Assembly (NCBI GenBank): GCA_016219175.1
Contig: JACRCD010000039.1
Location: 1 to 64,000 of the forward strand
From: Deltaproteobacteria bacterium
GTDB taxonomy: Bacteria > Desulfobacterota > Desulfobulbia > Desulfobulbales > SURF-16
Length of the DNA stretch: 64,000 bases
Reading direction: 5' to 3'
Shown here: positions 1-9,274 of the stretch, piece by piece
How the letters are laid out: the number at the start of each line of letters is the position of its first letter
Numbering within the stretch: the first letter of the stretch is position 1
Notes under the pieces: model-generated
The model's database searches: none
What the model saw: only the letters and a program-made list of their open reading frames with translations
What the model was told of the DNA's origin: nothing
Translations under genes and position numbers: made by a program

Positions 1-82
1 AGTGCCTAAAGTTAAAGGAGTTATCTGATCAGAAAGTACCGCAACTTCAAGTACTTTAGGCATTTTAAGTACTTTAGGCACT
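1..82. repeat. Short direct and inverted repeats at window edge
   Basis: AAGTACTTTAGGCA occurs at 49-62 and again at 67-80, and its inverse AGTGCCTAAAGT sits at 1-12. The outer pair (1-12 with 71-82) could fold as a long stem. No gene is visible from 83 to about 377; that stretch is AT-rich and must hold the leader of the pyrK gene. Whatever lies upstream is outside the window, so terminator, operator or repeat-family copy cannot be told apart. Confidence 0.5.
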
Positions 83-377
83 CTTCTCGAATCGCAATCC
101 TGGTATCAAAGTAAAATTTGCCGAGATCAGGTTATCTGAAGTTATTTACATTTTCCTGTTGCATCAAAAAGGATAGGGACGAGTTTTTGAGGACGAGGAT
201 CATATTTTGCGAGATGTGTAATTTGGTTTTCAAGGCACTTTAATTTTCTTAAGTCCTCCTTTCCGGTGCTTGTCTACTTGTTTTGGTATCAGAATATGGC
301 TAGACTGCCAAAAATGAATTAGCTGGCCGTTACTTTATAGATATTGCGATAAAGTGAAATTATACTTTGTGTGTGAA

Positions 378-1190
378 ATGGAAACAGGCGATACAAAAAA
401 AAATAGATTTCAGCTTCAAGCTAAAATTGTCGACATTACCTGCGCTGACGGGATTTGCAAAATAGTTATTGAGGCGCCGGAAATATGTGAAGCGTCAAGT
501 GCCGGGCAGTTTGTCATGGTAAAAACGTCTGAAGGAAACAGCAATGATCCATTATTCCGAAGACCGTTTTCGATTCATAGGATTTCAGATGGGTTGCTAA
601 CTATAGTATTTAAAGTAGTAGGGCGCGGGACGAAAAATCTGGCCAATATGCGGAAATCTCAGCTACTTGATGTCGTGGGGCCGTTGGGGAAAGGATTTAT
701 TCTAACAGATCATGCACGATATTATCTTGTCGGCGGGGGGATGGGGATCGCGCCAATGTATTATCTGGCTGAAAATCTTCGCCGAGAAAAAACTAAAAGC
801 CAAATTTTTGTGATGATGGGGGGCCAGACTTTAAAGGAAATTGAAGTATTTCAAGATATCACGGAATTGCCGGGTGTTACTTTGCGAATGGCCACCAATG
901 ATGGTTCCTTCGGGCATCACGGCCTCGTGACAGATCTTATGGAACAGACAGCAGTAGAACATGGAGATGGTGCGGTCTATTGCTGTGGCCCTTTGCCTAT
1001 GATGAAAGCGGTAGCCTTGTTTTGCAAAGATAAAAACTTTGACTGTCAGGTGTCTCTTGAAACAACAATGGCGTGTGGTGTAGGCGCTTGCCTTGGTTGC
1101 GTTGTTAAAGGCTCTGGGACAATTGGTGAGGGGTACCTTCATGTCTGCAAAGATGGTCCCGTTTTTGCGGCTGGGCAAATATGGACATGA
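378..1190 (+). CDS. pyrK: Dihydroorotate dehydrogenase B, electron transfer subunit
   Basis: This is the FAD/[2Fe-2S] subunit that passes electrons from dihydroorotate oxidation in PyrD to NAD+ in pyrimidine synthesis. The 270-aa product has a ferredoxin-reductase-like fold. The RRPFSI flavin motif is near residue 60, a glycine-rich GGGMGIAPM nucleotide-binding loop is near 125, and a C-terminal cysteine cluster CGVGACLGC ligates the [2Fe-2S] centre. An upstream GTG at 354 is in frame. Neither start has a good ribosome binding site, so the ATG is chosen from family length. It overlaps pyrD by 10 bases, the usual coupled arrangement for the two-subunit enzyme. Confidence 0.9.
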   Translation: METGDTKKNRFQLQAKIVDITCADGICKIVIEAPEICEASSAGQFVMVKTSEGNSNDPLFRRPFSIHRISDGLLTIVFKVVGRGTKNLANMRKSQLLDVVGPLGKGFILTDHARYYLVGGGMGIAPMYYLAENLRREKTKSQIFVMMGGQTLKEIEVFQDITELPGVTLRMATNDGSFGHHGLVTDLMEQTAVEHGDGAVYCCGPLPMMKAVALFCKDKNFDCQVSLETTMACGVGACLGCVVKGSGTIGEGYLHVCKDGPVFAAGQIWT

Positions 1191-2101
1191 AAAAAAAAAT
1201 AGATAGCTCTGTAAAAATTGGGGATTGGCAGCTGGCAAATCCCATCATGACGGCATCTGGAACGTTTGGCTATGGGGTTGAATATTCGGATTTTGTAAAT
1301 TTGAACAGCCTGGGCGCAATTGTTGTCAAAGGTATTTCAATAAAGCCCCGCCCGGGAAATCCACCTCCCAGGATTGTCGAGACCGCTTGTGGAATGTTAA
1401 ACGCAATTGGCCTTGAAAACCCGGGATTGGACAGATTTATAAGTGAAAAAATGCCTTTGCTGCGTAAATTAAAATGCAGCGTTGTCGTTAATATTCTAGG
1501 AGATACTCTCGATGAATATTGCGTTTTGGCGGAACAATTGTGTGATCAAGATATAGCTGGAATAGAGGCCAATATATCTTGTCCAAATGTAAAAAAAGGG
1601 GGCGTCGCCTTTGGCACAGAAGCAAGAATGGTTTATGACCTCACACGCAAAATCAAAAAAAAATGCAACAAGCCCCTTATTGTCAAACTGTCACCAAATG
1701 TAACTGATATCTCCGCAATTGCGCTAGCCGCGGAAGAAGGTGGGGCAAGTGCGGTTTCATTGATCAATACCCTTTTGGGCATGGCCATTGATATTAAGTC
1801 GAGAAAACCAAAGCTGGCAAATATCGTTGGCGGTCTTTCCGGGCCGGCGATAAAACCAATCGCCCTGCGAATGGTCTGGCAAGTTGCCCAACGGGTAAAA
1901 ATTCCGGTAATTGGTATAGGAGGAATAAAATCCGTCGAAGATGTGATTGAGTTTATGCTTGCTGGAGCGACAGCTGTTCAGATAGGAACTGCTAATCTTG
2001 TCAACCCTTCAATAGCTGGGGAAATTGTCCGGGAATTTGAAAAATATCTGCACGTAAACCGGATTCATTCAGCTAAAGAATTAATTAAAGGACTTAACTA
2101 A
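1181..2101 (+). CDS. pyrD: Dihydroorotate dehydrogenase B, catalytic subunit
   Basis: This is the FMN-dependent TIM-barrel enzyme that oxidises dihydroorotate to orotate, the fourth step of UMP synthesis. At 306 aa it is the normal size for class 1B. The substrate loop ANISCPNVKKGG carries the catalytic cysteine that marks class 1 enzymes, and the FMN-phosphate glycines GIGGI and GATAVQIGTA lie near residues 245 and 265. ATG 1181 and ATG 1187 are both possible; the second forms an ATGA overlap with the pyrK stop. Lying next to pyrK confirms class 1B, which uses NAD+ rather than quinone. Confidence 0.93.
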   Translation: MDMKKKIDSSVKIGDWQLANPIMTASGTFGYGVEYSDFVNLNSLGAIVVKGISIKPRPGNPPPRIVETACGMLNAIGLENPGLDRFISEKMPLLRKLKCSVVVNILGDTLDEYCVLAEQLCDQDIAGIEANISCPNVKKGGVAFGTEARMVYDLTRKIKKKCNKPLIVKLSPNVTDISAIALAAEEGGASAVSLINTLLGMAIDIKSRKPKLANIVGGLSGPAIKPIALRMVWQVAQRVKIPVIGIGGIKSVEDVIEFMLAGATAVQIGTANLVNPSIAGEIVREFEKYLHVNRIHSAKELIKGLN

Positions 2102-2120
2102 TATTTTTTTGAGGTAAACC

Positions 2121-2552
2121 ATGTATTCTCGTATTTATGTTCTTCGTTTTCCCAAGGAAACCAGCGATAAGCCAATTATATGTAAATTAGTTCAACAATA
2201 TGGCGTAGAGTTCAATATTTTGAAAGCCACCATACTCCCGCAACATGAAGGATTGATGGTTCTTGAGCTTCTTGGCCATAAACAAAATGTTCGAGAGGCC
2301 TTGGATTATTTAAAAGCCTTTGGGGTCTCAATTGAGGCATTGTCCACCATTATTAGAAGAGATGATGATAAGTGCTTTCAATGCGGCGCGTGCACAGGAA
2401 TTTGTCCCACTGGCGCACTGTTTATCAGCCGGCCTGACATGTCTGTAGTTTTTGACCCGGATAAGTGTACCGGATGCGGATTATGTGTCACTGCGTGTCC
2501 GGTGCGGGCAATGGAGGTTTCTTTGTTGCAAACGGTTAGTTCTTTGCCTTAA
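2121..2552 (+). CDS. NIL domain, 4Fe-4S ferredoxin-like protein
   Basis: The first 75 residues match the NIL domain, a small ligand-binding ACT-like fold also found at the end of MetN transporters. They are followed by a two-cluster ferredoxin with motifs CFQCGACTGICP and CTGCGLCVTACP. Such proteins occur in anaerobes and are thought to be electron carriers with a sulfur or amino-acid sensing domain, but the partner is unknown. A GAGG sequence precedes the ATG. It follows pyrD by 19 bases, so co-transcription with pyrKD is likely; a link to pyrimidine synthesis is not shown. Confidence 0.85.
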   Translation: MYSRIYVLRFPKETSDKPIICKLVQQYGVEFNILKATILPQHEGLMVLELLGHKQNVREALDYLKAFGVSIEALSTIIRRDDDKCFQCGACTGICPTGALFISRPDMSVVFDPDKCTGCGLCVTACPVRAMEVSLLQTVSSLP

Positions 2553-2610
2553 GGATGTTACAAAGGTAACTCGATCATGAATTTTATGCATTAGATCACT
2601 ATGGACTGGA

Positions 2611-3282
2611 ATGAGTTTAAAATTATTGAAGCCTAGAATTAACTGGGATGAAATCCAAACAGTTATGCTGGATATGGATGGAACCTTGCTGGACAAACAT
2701 TTTGATGATTATTTCTGGGAAGAACATGTCCCCGAAATCTATGCAAAAGAGAACAATATCAATTTCTGGGACGCATACGATGAATTAATGGCAAAATATA
2801 AAAGCCAGGAAGGGACATTGAAATGGACAGATATAAATTTCTGGTCAAAGGAGCTCCGTCTTGATTTGGTCGAGATGAAATCCCGAATAAACCACCTTAT
2901 TCAAGTTCACCCGTACGTAATAGATTTTTTAATGTTTTGTAAACGAAACTGTAAAAAAATTTACTTGGTAACGAATGCGCACAGTAAAACTCTCGCAATT
3001 AAAATGGCACACACGGAAATCGACGCACATTTTGACAAAATCGTCTGTTCTGAAGAAATTGGAATTGCTAAAGAAGAACCAGAATTTTGGCCGAGGCTGG
3101 AAAAAAAGTTGAATTTCGATAAAAATAAAAGCCTGTTAGTTGATGACAACGAACAAGTGCTGAATACTGCGGATACATACGGCATAAAACATCTAATTTT
3201 TGTTGCTAAATCTAGCAGTAAAAAGCCGGTTGTGTATTCAAAAAAATACCCTTCAATAATATTCTTTAAGGAATTGATGTGA
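2611..3282 (+). CDS. HAD-family hydrolase, GMP/IMP nucleotidase-like
   Basis: This haloacid dehalogenase-type phosphatase most resembles the YrfG/GMP-IMP nucleotidase group. Motif I is LDMDGTLLD near residue 24 (nucleophile DxD), motif II is LVTNAH near 116, and motif IV is VDDNEQVLN near 178. All catalytic residues are visible in 223 aa. The helical cap between motifs I and II has the DYFWEEHVPEIYA stretch typical of this subgroup. It is the last gene before a strong terminator, so it may end the pyrKD transcript. The substrate is inferred from family resemblance only. Confidence 0.8.
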   Translation: MSLKLLKPRINWDEIQTVMLDMDGTLLDKHFDDYFWEEHVPEIYAKENNINFWDAYDELMAKYKSQEGTLKWTDINFWSKELRLDLVEMKSRINHLIQVHPYVIDFLMFCKRNCKKIYLVTNAHSKTLAIKMAHTEIDAHFDKIVCSEEIGIAKEEPEFWPRLEKKLNFDKNKSLLVDDNEQVLNTADTYGIKHLIFVAKSSSKKPVVYSKKYPSIIFFKELM

Positions 3283-3326
3283 AATAGCAAAACTACCAAA
3301 TAGCTATTCATAGCAAAAAAAAGATT

Positions 3327-3366
3327 AAAATCCAGGAATATGTGCTGTATTCCTGGATTTTTTTTC
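3327..3366 (+). terminator. Rho-independent terminator
   Basis: A 14-base inverted repeat (3327-3340 against 3348-3361, arm core ATCCAGGAATA) has a 7-base loop and is followed by T residues to 3365. It lies 45 bases after the HAD gene and closes that transcript. Confidence 0.88.
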
Positions 3367-3490
3367 GGTAAAATACATATATGGAGTGGACAGAAATAAT
3401 AATTGTACGGTCATAAGGCGCGCAAATTGCATTTGTTCTGGATCAGTACCGCGCAGTACAAATGAAAAGGAGAGGATGGAGGAACCATAC

Positions 3491-4294
3491 ATGGCAACAA
3501 AACAAAGGCTTGGAGAGTTACTGATTGAAAAAGGCTTAATAACTCAAAATGTAGTTGATGATGCGTTGCGGGTGCAAGTAAGCGGGAACAGACGGCTGGG
3601 AACTATCCTTGTAAAAATGGGCTGGATTACGGATGAACAGCTCCTTGATGTTTTGTCAAAACAACAAGGGGAGCCTCGCGTAAATATTGAAAAAGAATTT
3701 GATCCCGATGTAAAAAATATTTTGCCTAAGTATCTCTGTCAGAAATATGGTCTTTTGCCGCTATCAATCGAAAAAACAAAAAAAGTTTTAAAAATAGCAA
3801 TGGTTGATCCACTTGACGAAGTGGCAATAAATGACGTGGAAAATTATACAGGGTATGCCGTGTGGGGGTTGCCGGCACCGACAAAAGAAATAGAACAGGC
3901 AATTTCTAAATTAATACCTTTTTCAGTAAAAGATATTTTTAATCCGCAAACTTATAATACGTTCACCAAAATAGCATCTGTTGTTGCCTTAGTATTGGCC
4001 CTTGTCACAATAAGTTTTATTTACAATTTCTTTGAAAGGGAAAAATACGGGGTTATATCCCAGCAAGAAAATCAGACTATTTATCGAAATCATGATTTGA
4101 TAGTGAGTTTTGAAAAAGAAGGAAAAATTTCCCTTCTTGGGCACGGGGCCTACGCCGAGGGCTACTATGCTGTTTTGTTCAATGACAAAGATTCATTTCT
4201 TCGTTTCACGGAGAATAAGAAAGACAAGTTTTCTGAAAAGCAAATTAAATGGCTAAATTGGGTATCGCAACAAAATCCATTAAAAACAAATTAA
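3491..4294 (+). CDS. MshEN-domain protein with membrane anchor
   Basis: Residues 1 to about 150 match the MshEN/GSPII_E N-terminal domain of type II secretion and type IV pilus ATPases, a domain that can bind c-di-GMP. No ATPase domain follows. Instead there is one hydrophobic segment (about 160-180, VVALVLALVTISFIYNF) and a C-terminal part of some 85 residues with no recognised domain. The ATG at 3491 has GGAGG 8 bases upstream; the longer reading frame from 3386 lacks such a site. It sits alone between a terminator and the secreted-protein gene. A signalling or adaptor role at the inner membrane is inference. Confidence 0.65.
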   Translation: MATKQRLGELLIEKGLITQNVVDDALRVQVSGNRRLGTILVKMGWITDEQLLDVLSKQQGEPRVNIEKEFDPDVKNILPKYLCQKYGLLPLSIEKTKKVLKIAMVDPLDEVAINDVENYTGYAVWGLPAPTKEIEQAISKLIPFSVKDIFNPQTYNTFTKIASVVALVLALVTISFIYNFFEREKYGVISQQENQTIYRNHDLIVSFEKEGKISLLGHGAYAEGYYAVLFNDKDSFLRFTENKKDKFSEKQIKWLNWVSQQNPLKTN

Positions 4295-4335
4295 GGCCTG
4301 ACGCAGTTCATTAAGGCCATATAAAGTGTGAGATT

Positions 4336-7300
4336 ATGCGAACACATCCAACTAAAAAAAACGCCGGATTAACTTCTGCGAGTGCCCATTTATTAAAAGG
4401 CGCGAGCTTGGGGGATTTGTTAAATAACAAATACGGCACCTGCATGAGAGGACAATTTCCCTCTAAGCAAAAGCAAGATAAGGCAAAAAGGAACGAGGGG
4501 AATTGCTGGCAGAAACTTACGTTGCTGATTGCCATTATCTTATTGTTGGGGTGTCCTCCTCTCCATGCGGCTGATGCTACCTTTACTTGGACCGCGAACA
4601 CTGAGTCAAATTTGGCCGGATACCGTATCCATTATGGCAGCTCGAGCAAAAATTATGACAAGGTCGTTGAAATTCCAAAGACTGAAACCACCGCGACAAT
4701 CAGTGCATTGACTCCGGGCCAGGTCTATTATTTTGCTGCGACAGCCTTTGATACTGACAATTTTGAAAGCGCTTATTCAACTGAGGTAACCTGGACCGCG
4801 ACGACGACCGGCAATACGGCGCCACTGGCGACTGGCACATCCGCGGTCACTATAGAAGGGAGCCCTGTTTCCGGCATGCTCACTGCCACTGACAGCGATA
4901 ATAACACGTTGACATATTCAATAGTAACTAATGGCGCACTTGGCGCAGCCGTGCTAACAAATGCAGCAACAGGGGCGTTTACATACATTCCCAACGTCTC
5001 AACAACGGGGACTGACAGTTTTACTTTCAAGGTTAATGACGGCACTGTAGATTCAAATATTGCAACAGTTACCGTGACGATCAATAAGCTGATAGTAAAT
5101 AGTACGCCTCTGGCAATAGCCATGAATACATCGACTAATGAAGGTAACGCCCTGATCGGGACCTTATCGGCGACTGATGCTGATAATGACCCGTTAACCT
5201 TCCAAATCGTGAGCAATGGGACGCTGGGCAATGTAGTACTAAACAACAATGGCACCGGCGCATTTACTTATACACCGAATGCGCAAGCCACCGGCACAGA
5301 CAGTTTTACTTTCAAGGTAAACGATGGGAAGATAGATTCGAATATAGCAACTGTGCTCGTTACGATCAACAAAGTCAACGTCGCTCCAGTTGCAGCAAAT
5401 AGCAGCATTGTGACGACCGCAGGTGTTGCCGCGACAGGAAGCTGTATTGCCACGGACCAAGATAATGACTCGTTAACCTATCAAGTTGTGACTAACGGCA
5501 GTAAAGGCTCAGCGGTAATAACGAACAGCGGGACAGGGGCATTTATCTATACCCCGACGAATGCGGAAGTTACAGGCACAGACAGTTTTACTTTTAAGGC
5601 CAACGATGGAAGCGTTGATTCGAATACAGCGAGGGTGACTATTGATATAGCTGCGGCAGGAAAAGCGACGGCAACCTTCACTTGGACGGCGAACACGGAG
5701 GCTAACCTGGCAGGCTACAGGATTCATTACGGGGTGTCCAGCAGGAATTATACGCAGGTGATAGAGGTTCCTAAAACAGAAACAACCTCCATTGTGAAAG
5801 GGCTGACAGAAGGACAAACCTATTATTTTGCCGCCACGGCTTTTGATACGGATAATTTTGAAAGCGCTTATTCAACAGAAGTTGTTTGGATGGCACAAGT
5901 CAGCAATAGCCCGCCAGTGGCTTCTGGCGGCAGTCTTGAAACAACGGAAGGAAACTCGGTTAGCGGGGTATTGAGCGCCGCGGATCCTGATCATGACACG
6001 TTAACCTACTCAATCATTAATAACGGATCATTGGGTGCAGCGGTTATTACAAATGCAGCAACAGGGGCATTTGTTTACATTCCCAATAACAAGGCAAGCG
6101 GGACTGACAGCATAACTTTCAAGGCCAGTGACGGAACTTATGAATCAAACATTGCCACGGTTTCCATAACAATACATCCGGTGGCGGTAAATGTTTCGCC
6201 AGTGGCAAGTATTCAGTATCAGGCTTCAATTGATTCTCCCTATACAATAGAATTTAACGGACTGTCTTCAACAGATTCCGATGGACAAATAGCGACTTAT
6301 GCGTGGAACTTCGGGGATGGCGCCACTGGAAGCGGACCAGCAATAAATCACACATATTCCATCGCCGGGGATTACTCAGTATCGCTTACGGTAACCGATA
6401 ACAGCGGAGCAACGGCACAGGATGTCGCGGTTGTCTCAATAGTCGCCGTTGCTGCTAATATCCCTCCGACTGCAGCATTTACTTATACTGTTTCAGCTGA
6501 TAATTCTTCAGTGTTGAATTATGATGGTAGCGGGTCGCAAGACCAGGATGGTGAGATCGTCAGTTATTCCTGGAATTTTGGTGATGGTGAGGTCGGCACA
6601 GGGGAAATTATCCAGCACAAATATCAAATTTCAGGAACATATTCCGTAACGTTGATAGTCTTGGATAACGACGGCGAAACAGCAAAAAAAGTAGTAGTGG
6701 CTGATGTGACAGTCCCCCCGTTTGTCATGGAAACCGGTGAAGTAAATATAACCGGGACATGGCAGTGGGTACAATTTTCTGAGCCTTTTGAAAATCCGGT
6801 TGTTGTTGTAACCCCGGCAAGCAGTAATGACATTCTTACAGGGGTGATACGTATCAAGGATGTTCAGAAAACCGGATTCAATGTGCGGTTCCAGAACTGG
6901 GCGTATCAGAAAGTAACAAAGCATGGTCTCGAAAAAGTGGGCTATATAATCTTGGAATCCGGGGCACATGATCTTGGCAACGGCAACTGGGTTGAAGCTG
7001 GGCGTTTCGCGACTGACAAGACCGATGCTTTTGACCAAAGGAATTTTACACACCAGTTCCAGAAGGTACCAGTCGTGGTAACCTCTATAAACACGGTGAA
7101 AGAAGCCGCTGCCGTTACCGGAAGGGTAAAAAATGTTGGCACCTCGGGTTTTGAATACAAGATGCAGGAACAACAGAGTAGCACGACGCCTCAGCACCTG
7201 CAGGAAACAGTGAGCTATATAGCCTGGGAAACTTCATCTGGAAATGTTGGCGATCTTACCTATGAGGTCCGGGCAACACAGCAGAGCGTAACGGATGCAT

Positions 7301-7647
7301 GGTTTACGGTCAAATTTAACACCCTGTTTGGCTTAGCGCCGATACTCGTGGCAGATATGCAGACCGCGGCGGATGCGGATCCCGCCAATTTACGCCTCCA
7401 ACTGTTGACTGCGGCAGATGCGCAGGTGAAAATCGAGGAAGAAAAGTCCGTTGACGCCAACAGCGGCCATTTGGCGGAAAGTGTTGGATTTATCGCTCTA
7501 GGTATCATTGAAAGAGCCCCGGGAGGATTAACCTCCGATGGGGATAGCGATGCTGACATAGACGGCAGGGATTTTATGCCGTATCTTGAGGGGACATCCA
7601 GTCAGACGATGGAAGAAATCGCGGCACAGTTCGGTTTAATCAAATAA
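4336..7647 (+). CDS. Secreted multidomain FN3/cadherin-like/PKD/H-lectin protein
   Basis: An N-terminal hydrophobic segment LTLLIAIILLLG ending in LHAAD is a signal peptide; the true start may be the ATG at 4444, which puts that signal nearer the N-terminus. Domains in order are: fibronectin III (about 80-158), three cadherin-like tandem repeats (160-440), a second fibronectin III nearly identical to the first (445-530), a fourth cadherin-like repeat (535-620), two PKD domains (625-805, each with a WNFGDG motif), and three H-type-lectin-like units of about 85 residues ending VGYIILE, VSYIAWE and VGFIALG. The C-terminus DGDSDADIDGRDF looks like a dockerin-type calcium loop. This is probably an extracellular adhesin or polysaccharide-binding protein. 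Confidence 0.8.
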   Translation: MRTHPTKKNAGLTSASAHLLKGASLGDLLNNKYGTCMRGQFPSKQKQDKAKRNEGNCWQKLTLLIAIILLLGCPPLHAADATFTWTANTESNLAGYRIHYGSSSKNYDKVVEIPKTETTATISALTPGQVYYFAATAFDTDNFESAYSTEVTWTATTTGNTAPLATGTSAVTIEGSPVSGMLTATDSDNNTLTYSIVTNGALGAAVLTNAATGAFTYIPNVSTTGTDSFTFKVNDGTVDSNIATVTVTINKLIVNSTPLAIAMNTSTNEGNALIGTLSATDADNDPLTFQIVSNGTLGNVVLNNNGTGAFTYTPNAQATGTDSFTFKVNDGKIDSNIATVLVTINKVNVAPVAANSSIVTTAGVAATGSCIATDQDNDSLTYQVVTNGSKGSAVITNSGTGAFIYTPTNAEVTGTDSFTFKANDGSVDSNTARVTIDIAAAGKATATFTWTANTEANLAGYRIHYGVSSRNYTQVIEVPKTETTSIVKGLTEGQTYYFAATAFDTDNFESAYSTEVVWMAQVSNSPPVASGGSLETTEGNSVSGVLSAADPDHDTLTYSIINNGSLGAAVITNAATGAFVYIPNNKASGTDSITFKASDGTYESNIATVSITIHPVAVNVSPVASIQYQASIDSPYTIEFNGLSSTDSDGQIATYAWNFGDGATGSGPAINHTYSIAGDYSVSLTVTDNSGATAQDVAVVSIVAVAANIPPTAAFTYTVSADNSSVLNYDGSGSQDQDGEIVSYSWNFGDGEVGTGEIIQHKYQISGTYSVTLIVLDNDGETAKKVVVADVTVPPFVMETGEVNITGTWQWVQFSEPFENPVVVVTPASSNDILTGVIRIKDVQKTGFNVRFQNWAYQKVTKHGLEKVGYIILESGAHDLGNGNWVEAGRFATDKTDAFDQRNFTHQFQKVPVVVTSINTVKEAAAVTGRVKNVGTSGFEYKMQEQQSSTTPQHLQETVSYIAWETSSGNVGDLTYEVRATQQSVTDAWFTVKFNTLFGLAPILVADMQTAADADPANLRLQLLTAADAQVKIEEEKSVDANSGHLAESVGFIALGIIERAPGGLTSDGDSDADIDGRDFMPYLEGTSSQTMEEIAAQFGLIK

Positions 7648-7672
7648 AAATAATTTTAAAGATGGTAATTGC

Positions 7673-7708
7673 GAGGGGCCTGTATTTATTGCAGGCCCTT
7701 CCTTTTAT
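7673..7708 (+). terminator. Terminator between convergent genes
   Basis: GGGCCTG (7676-7682) pairs with CAGGCCC (7692-7698) across a 9-base loop and is followed by TTCCTTTTAT. It ends the transcript of the large secreted protein. The minus-strand gene stops at 7705, so the element abuts both genes. Confidence 0.75.
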
Positions 7709-8493
7709 GTAAAAGTTTTGTCTCTCTCAAGAGGTATTAGTTCAATTTCACCCCAAACCCCAAGCTGATCATCCTTAACAATGACAACACCTCGAAGGTC
7801 GGGGAGTGTTTGCGCAATTTTCAAAGTGCGATCCATATCGGATTTTTTTTTCAATTCATTGCCAAGGCGAGTAGCTGCGGCATCGGCCAACGCGGTTGAC
7901 GGCGCTAAAACAGTAACGGCATCGGCCTGTCCAAAACTAAGTGAGTGGCCGATAGTCCCTGAAGAGGTACATATTCCGAGAGGCATCGCGTTCGCAGGAA
8001 TTTTAATTCCGATCTTGTTGCTGAGAAGTGAAGTTCCCGCAAAAATTGCAACATGACTTTCATGCCGCCTGTACATGAATATATCTCCGCCGTTTTCAAC
8101 AATTATTTCGTTGCTTGTTGCCTTGAGCAAATCTTTGCCGACAAATTCAGCTAGAGCACCGGCAACCGCAGCCATAGGGCCCACTCCGGCTTGAGTTCCG
8201 GCACTAAGCATTGCTTTAACGATGGGGGGGGCAAGTGAATCCATCTCAAGAGGGATCAGGGAAACGAGAAATTTCGGATGCCGGCTGATATAGTTTTCTA
8301 GTTGGCCACGGTATGCTAAGACAAGATGTGCTGCCTCTGCGCTGACGTCTTTGTCAGCTAGAATAAAGAGATCTGTTTCCCGGATCGTTACATGGCTGCT
8401 GGTCAACCCCTCAGAGGCCATTATGCTGCGATAATTTCTTTTTCGGTAAGAAAGCGGGTTTCTATTTTTTCTTTTTGTTGTTTTACTTTTCAT
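7705..8493 (-). CDS. UPF0280 family protein (ApbE-superfamily-like)
   Basis: The 262-aa protein matches the UPF0280 family, which is related in fold to ApbE flavin transferases and is frequent in methanogens and sulfate reducers. Typical conserved stretches are GPMAAVAGALAEFVG, IVENGGDIFM, GICTSSGTIGHSLSFG and ADAAATRLGN. The first 25 residues are very basic and may be an over-extended start; a later start at MASEGLTS is possible. No function is established for the family. It is divergent from the glycosyltransferase pair, and the 124-base gap must hold both promoters. Confidence 0.8.
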   Translation of the reverse strand: MKSKTTKRKNRNPLSYRKRNYRSIMASEGLTSSHVTIRETDLFILADKDVSAEAAHLVLAYRGQLENYISRHPKFLVSLIPLEMDSLAPPIVKAMLSAGTQAGVGPMAAVAGALAEFVGKDLLKATSNEIIVENGGDIFMYRRHESHVAIFAGTSLLSNKIGIKIPANAMPLGICTSSGTIGHSLSFGQADAVTVLAPSTALADAAATRLGNELKKKSDMDRTLKIAQTLPDLRGVVIVKDDQLGVWGEIELIPLERDKTFT

Positions 8494-8617
8494 GGTTCAG
8501 CCTATTGCAATTACATTCTGAAAATGGCTTACAGTGCTATATTTATTACTGGTTGCATATTAACTGTCCGAAACTTAACGACCAACCGGCGTTCTGACAA
8601 GAAAGATTGTTGAATTA

Positions 8618-9274
8618 ATGTCACAGTATAACGCGCATAAGGAGATGTTAATCGTTTTCACGCGGTTTCCCACACCTGGGCAGACTAAAACCCGTTTAAT
8701 TCCAACATTAGGTGAGGCCGGTGCGGCTGAACTGCAAAGAATGTTGTCGGATTATACGTTCAGGACATGCTGCGATTTGGCCAACAAAAGGCCTTTGGCA
8801 ATTGAAGTCCATTATGAAGGCGGGAACAGGGCGGACGTGAAAAAATGGATTCCGGCAGTAATGCAAGGCAAACCGCAGTGCCAGGGAAGTTTGGGAGAAC
8901 GGTTAATTCATGCATTTACCCGCGGTTTTAATGCGGGCATGGAGCGCGTTATTATAATTGGCGCCGACTGCCCATTTGTCACTCCCGAAATTTTCTCTCA
9001 AGGGTATGCTTTACTGCTCGATAATGATCTTGTCATCGGCCCGGCAAACGATGGGGGATGTTACCTGATTGGCTTAAGTAAACCTCTCTATTTTCTTTGG
9101 CAAAACATTGACTGGGGGACAGACAAGGTTCTTTGCCAGATAATCGAAATATCAAAAAATCATGGAGTGACATTATCTTGTTTGCAACCTTTATCCGACA
9201 TTGATCGACCTGAGGATTTGCACAATCTGTACGATCCCAGGAGTGGTTTCTGTTTATTCTGGAGCAGGAAATGA
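8618..9274 (+). CDS. TIGR04282-type arsenosugar biosynthesis glycosyltransferase
   Basis: This belongs to the DUF2064/TIGR04282 family, a GT-A nucleotidyl- or glycosyl-transferase usually encoded next to a TIGR04283 partner, as here. The N-terminal FTRFPTPGQTKTRL loop and the IIGADCPFVTPE and IGPANDGGCYLIGL motifs are characteristic. It is 218 aa and overlaps the next gene by 4 bases (ATGA), so the two are translationally coupled. The family name rests on gene neighbourhoods in organisms that make arsenosugars; no arsM or radical-SAM arsenosugar gene is visible here. Confidence 0.82.
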   Translation: MSQYNAHKEMLIVFTRFPTPGQTKTRLIPTLGEAGAAELQRMLSDYTFRTCCDLANKRPLAIEVHYEGGNRADVKKWIPAVMQGKPQCQGSLGERLIHAFTRGFNAGMERVIIIGADCPFVTPEIFSQGYALLLDNDLVIGPANDGGCYLIGLSKPLYFLWQNIDWGTDKVLCQIIEISKNHGVTLSCLQPLSDIDRPEDLHNLYDPRSGFCLFWSRK

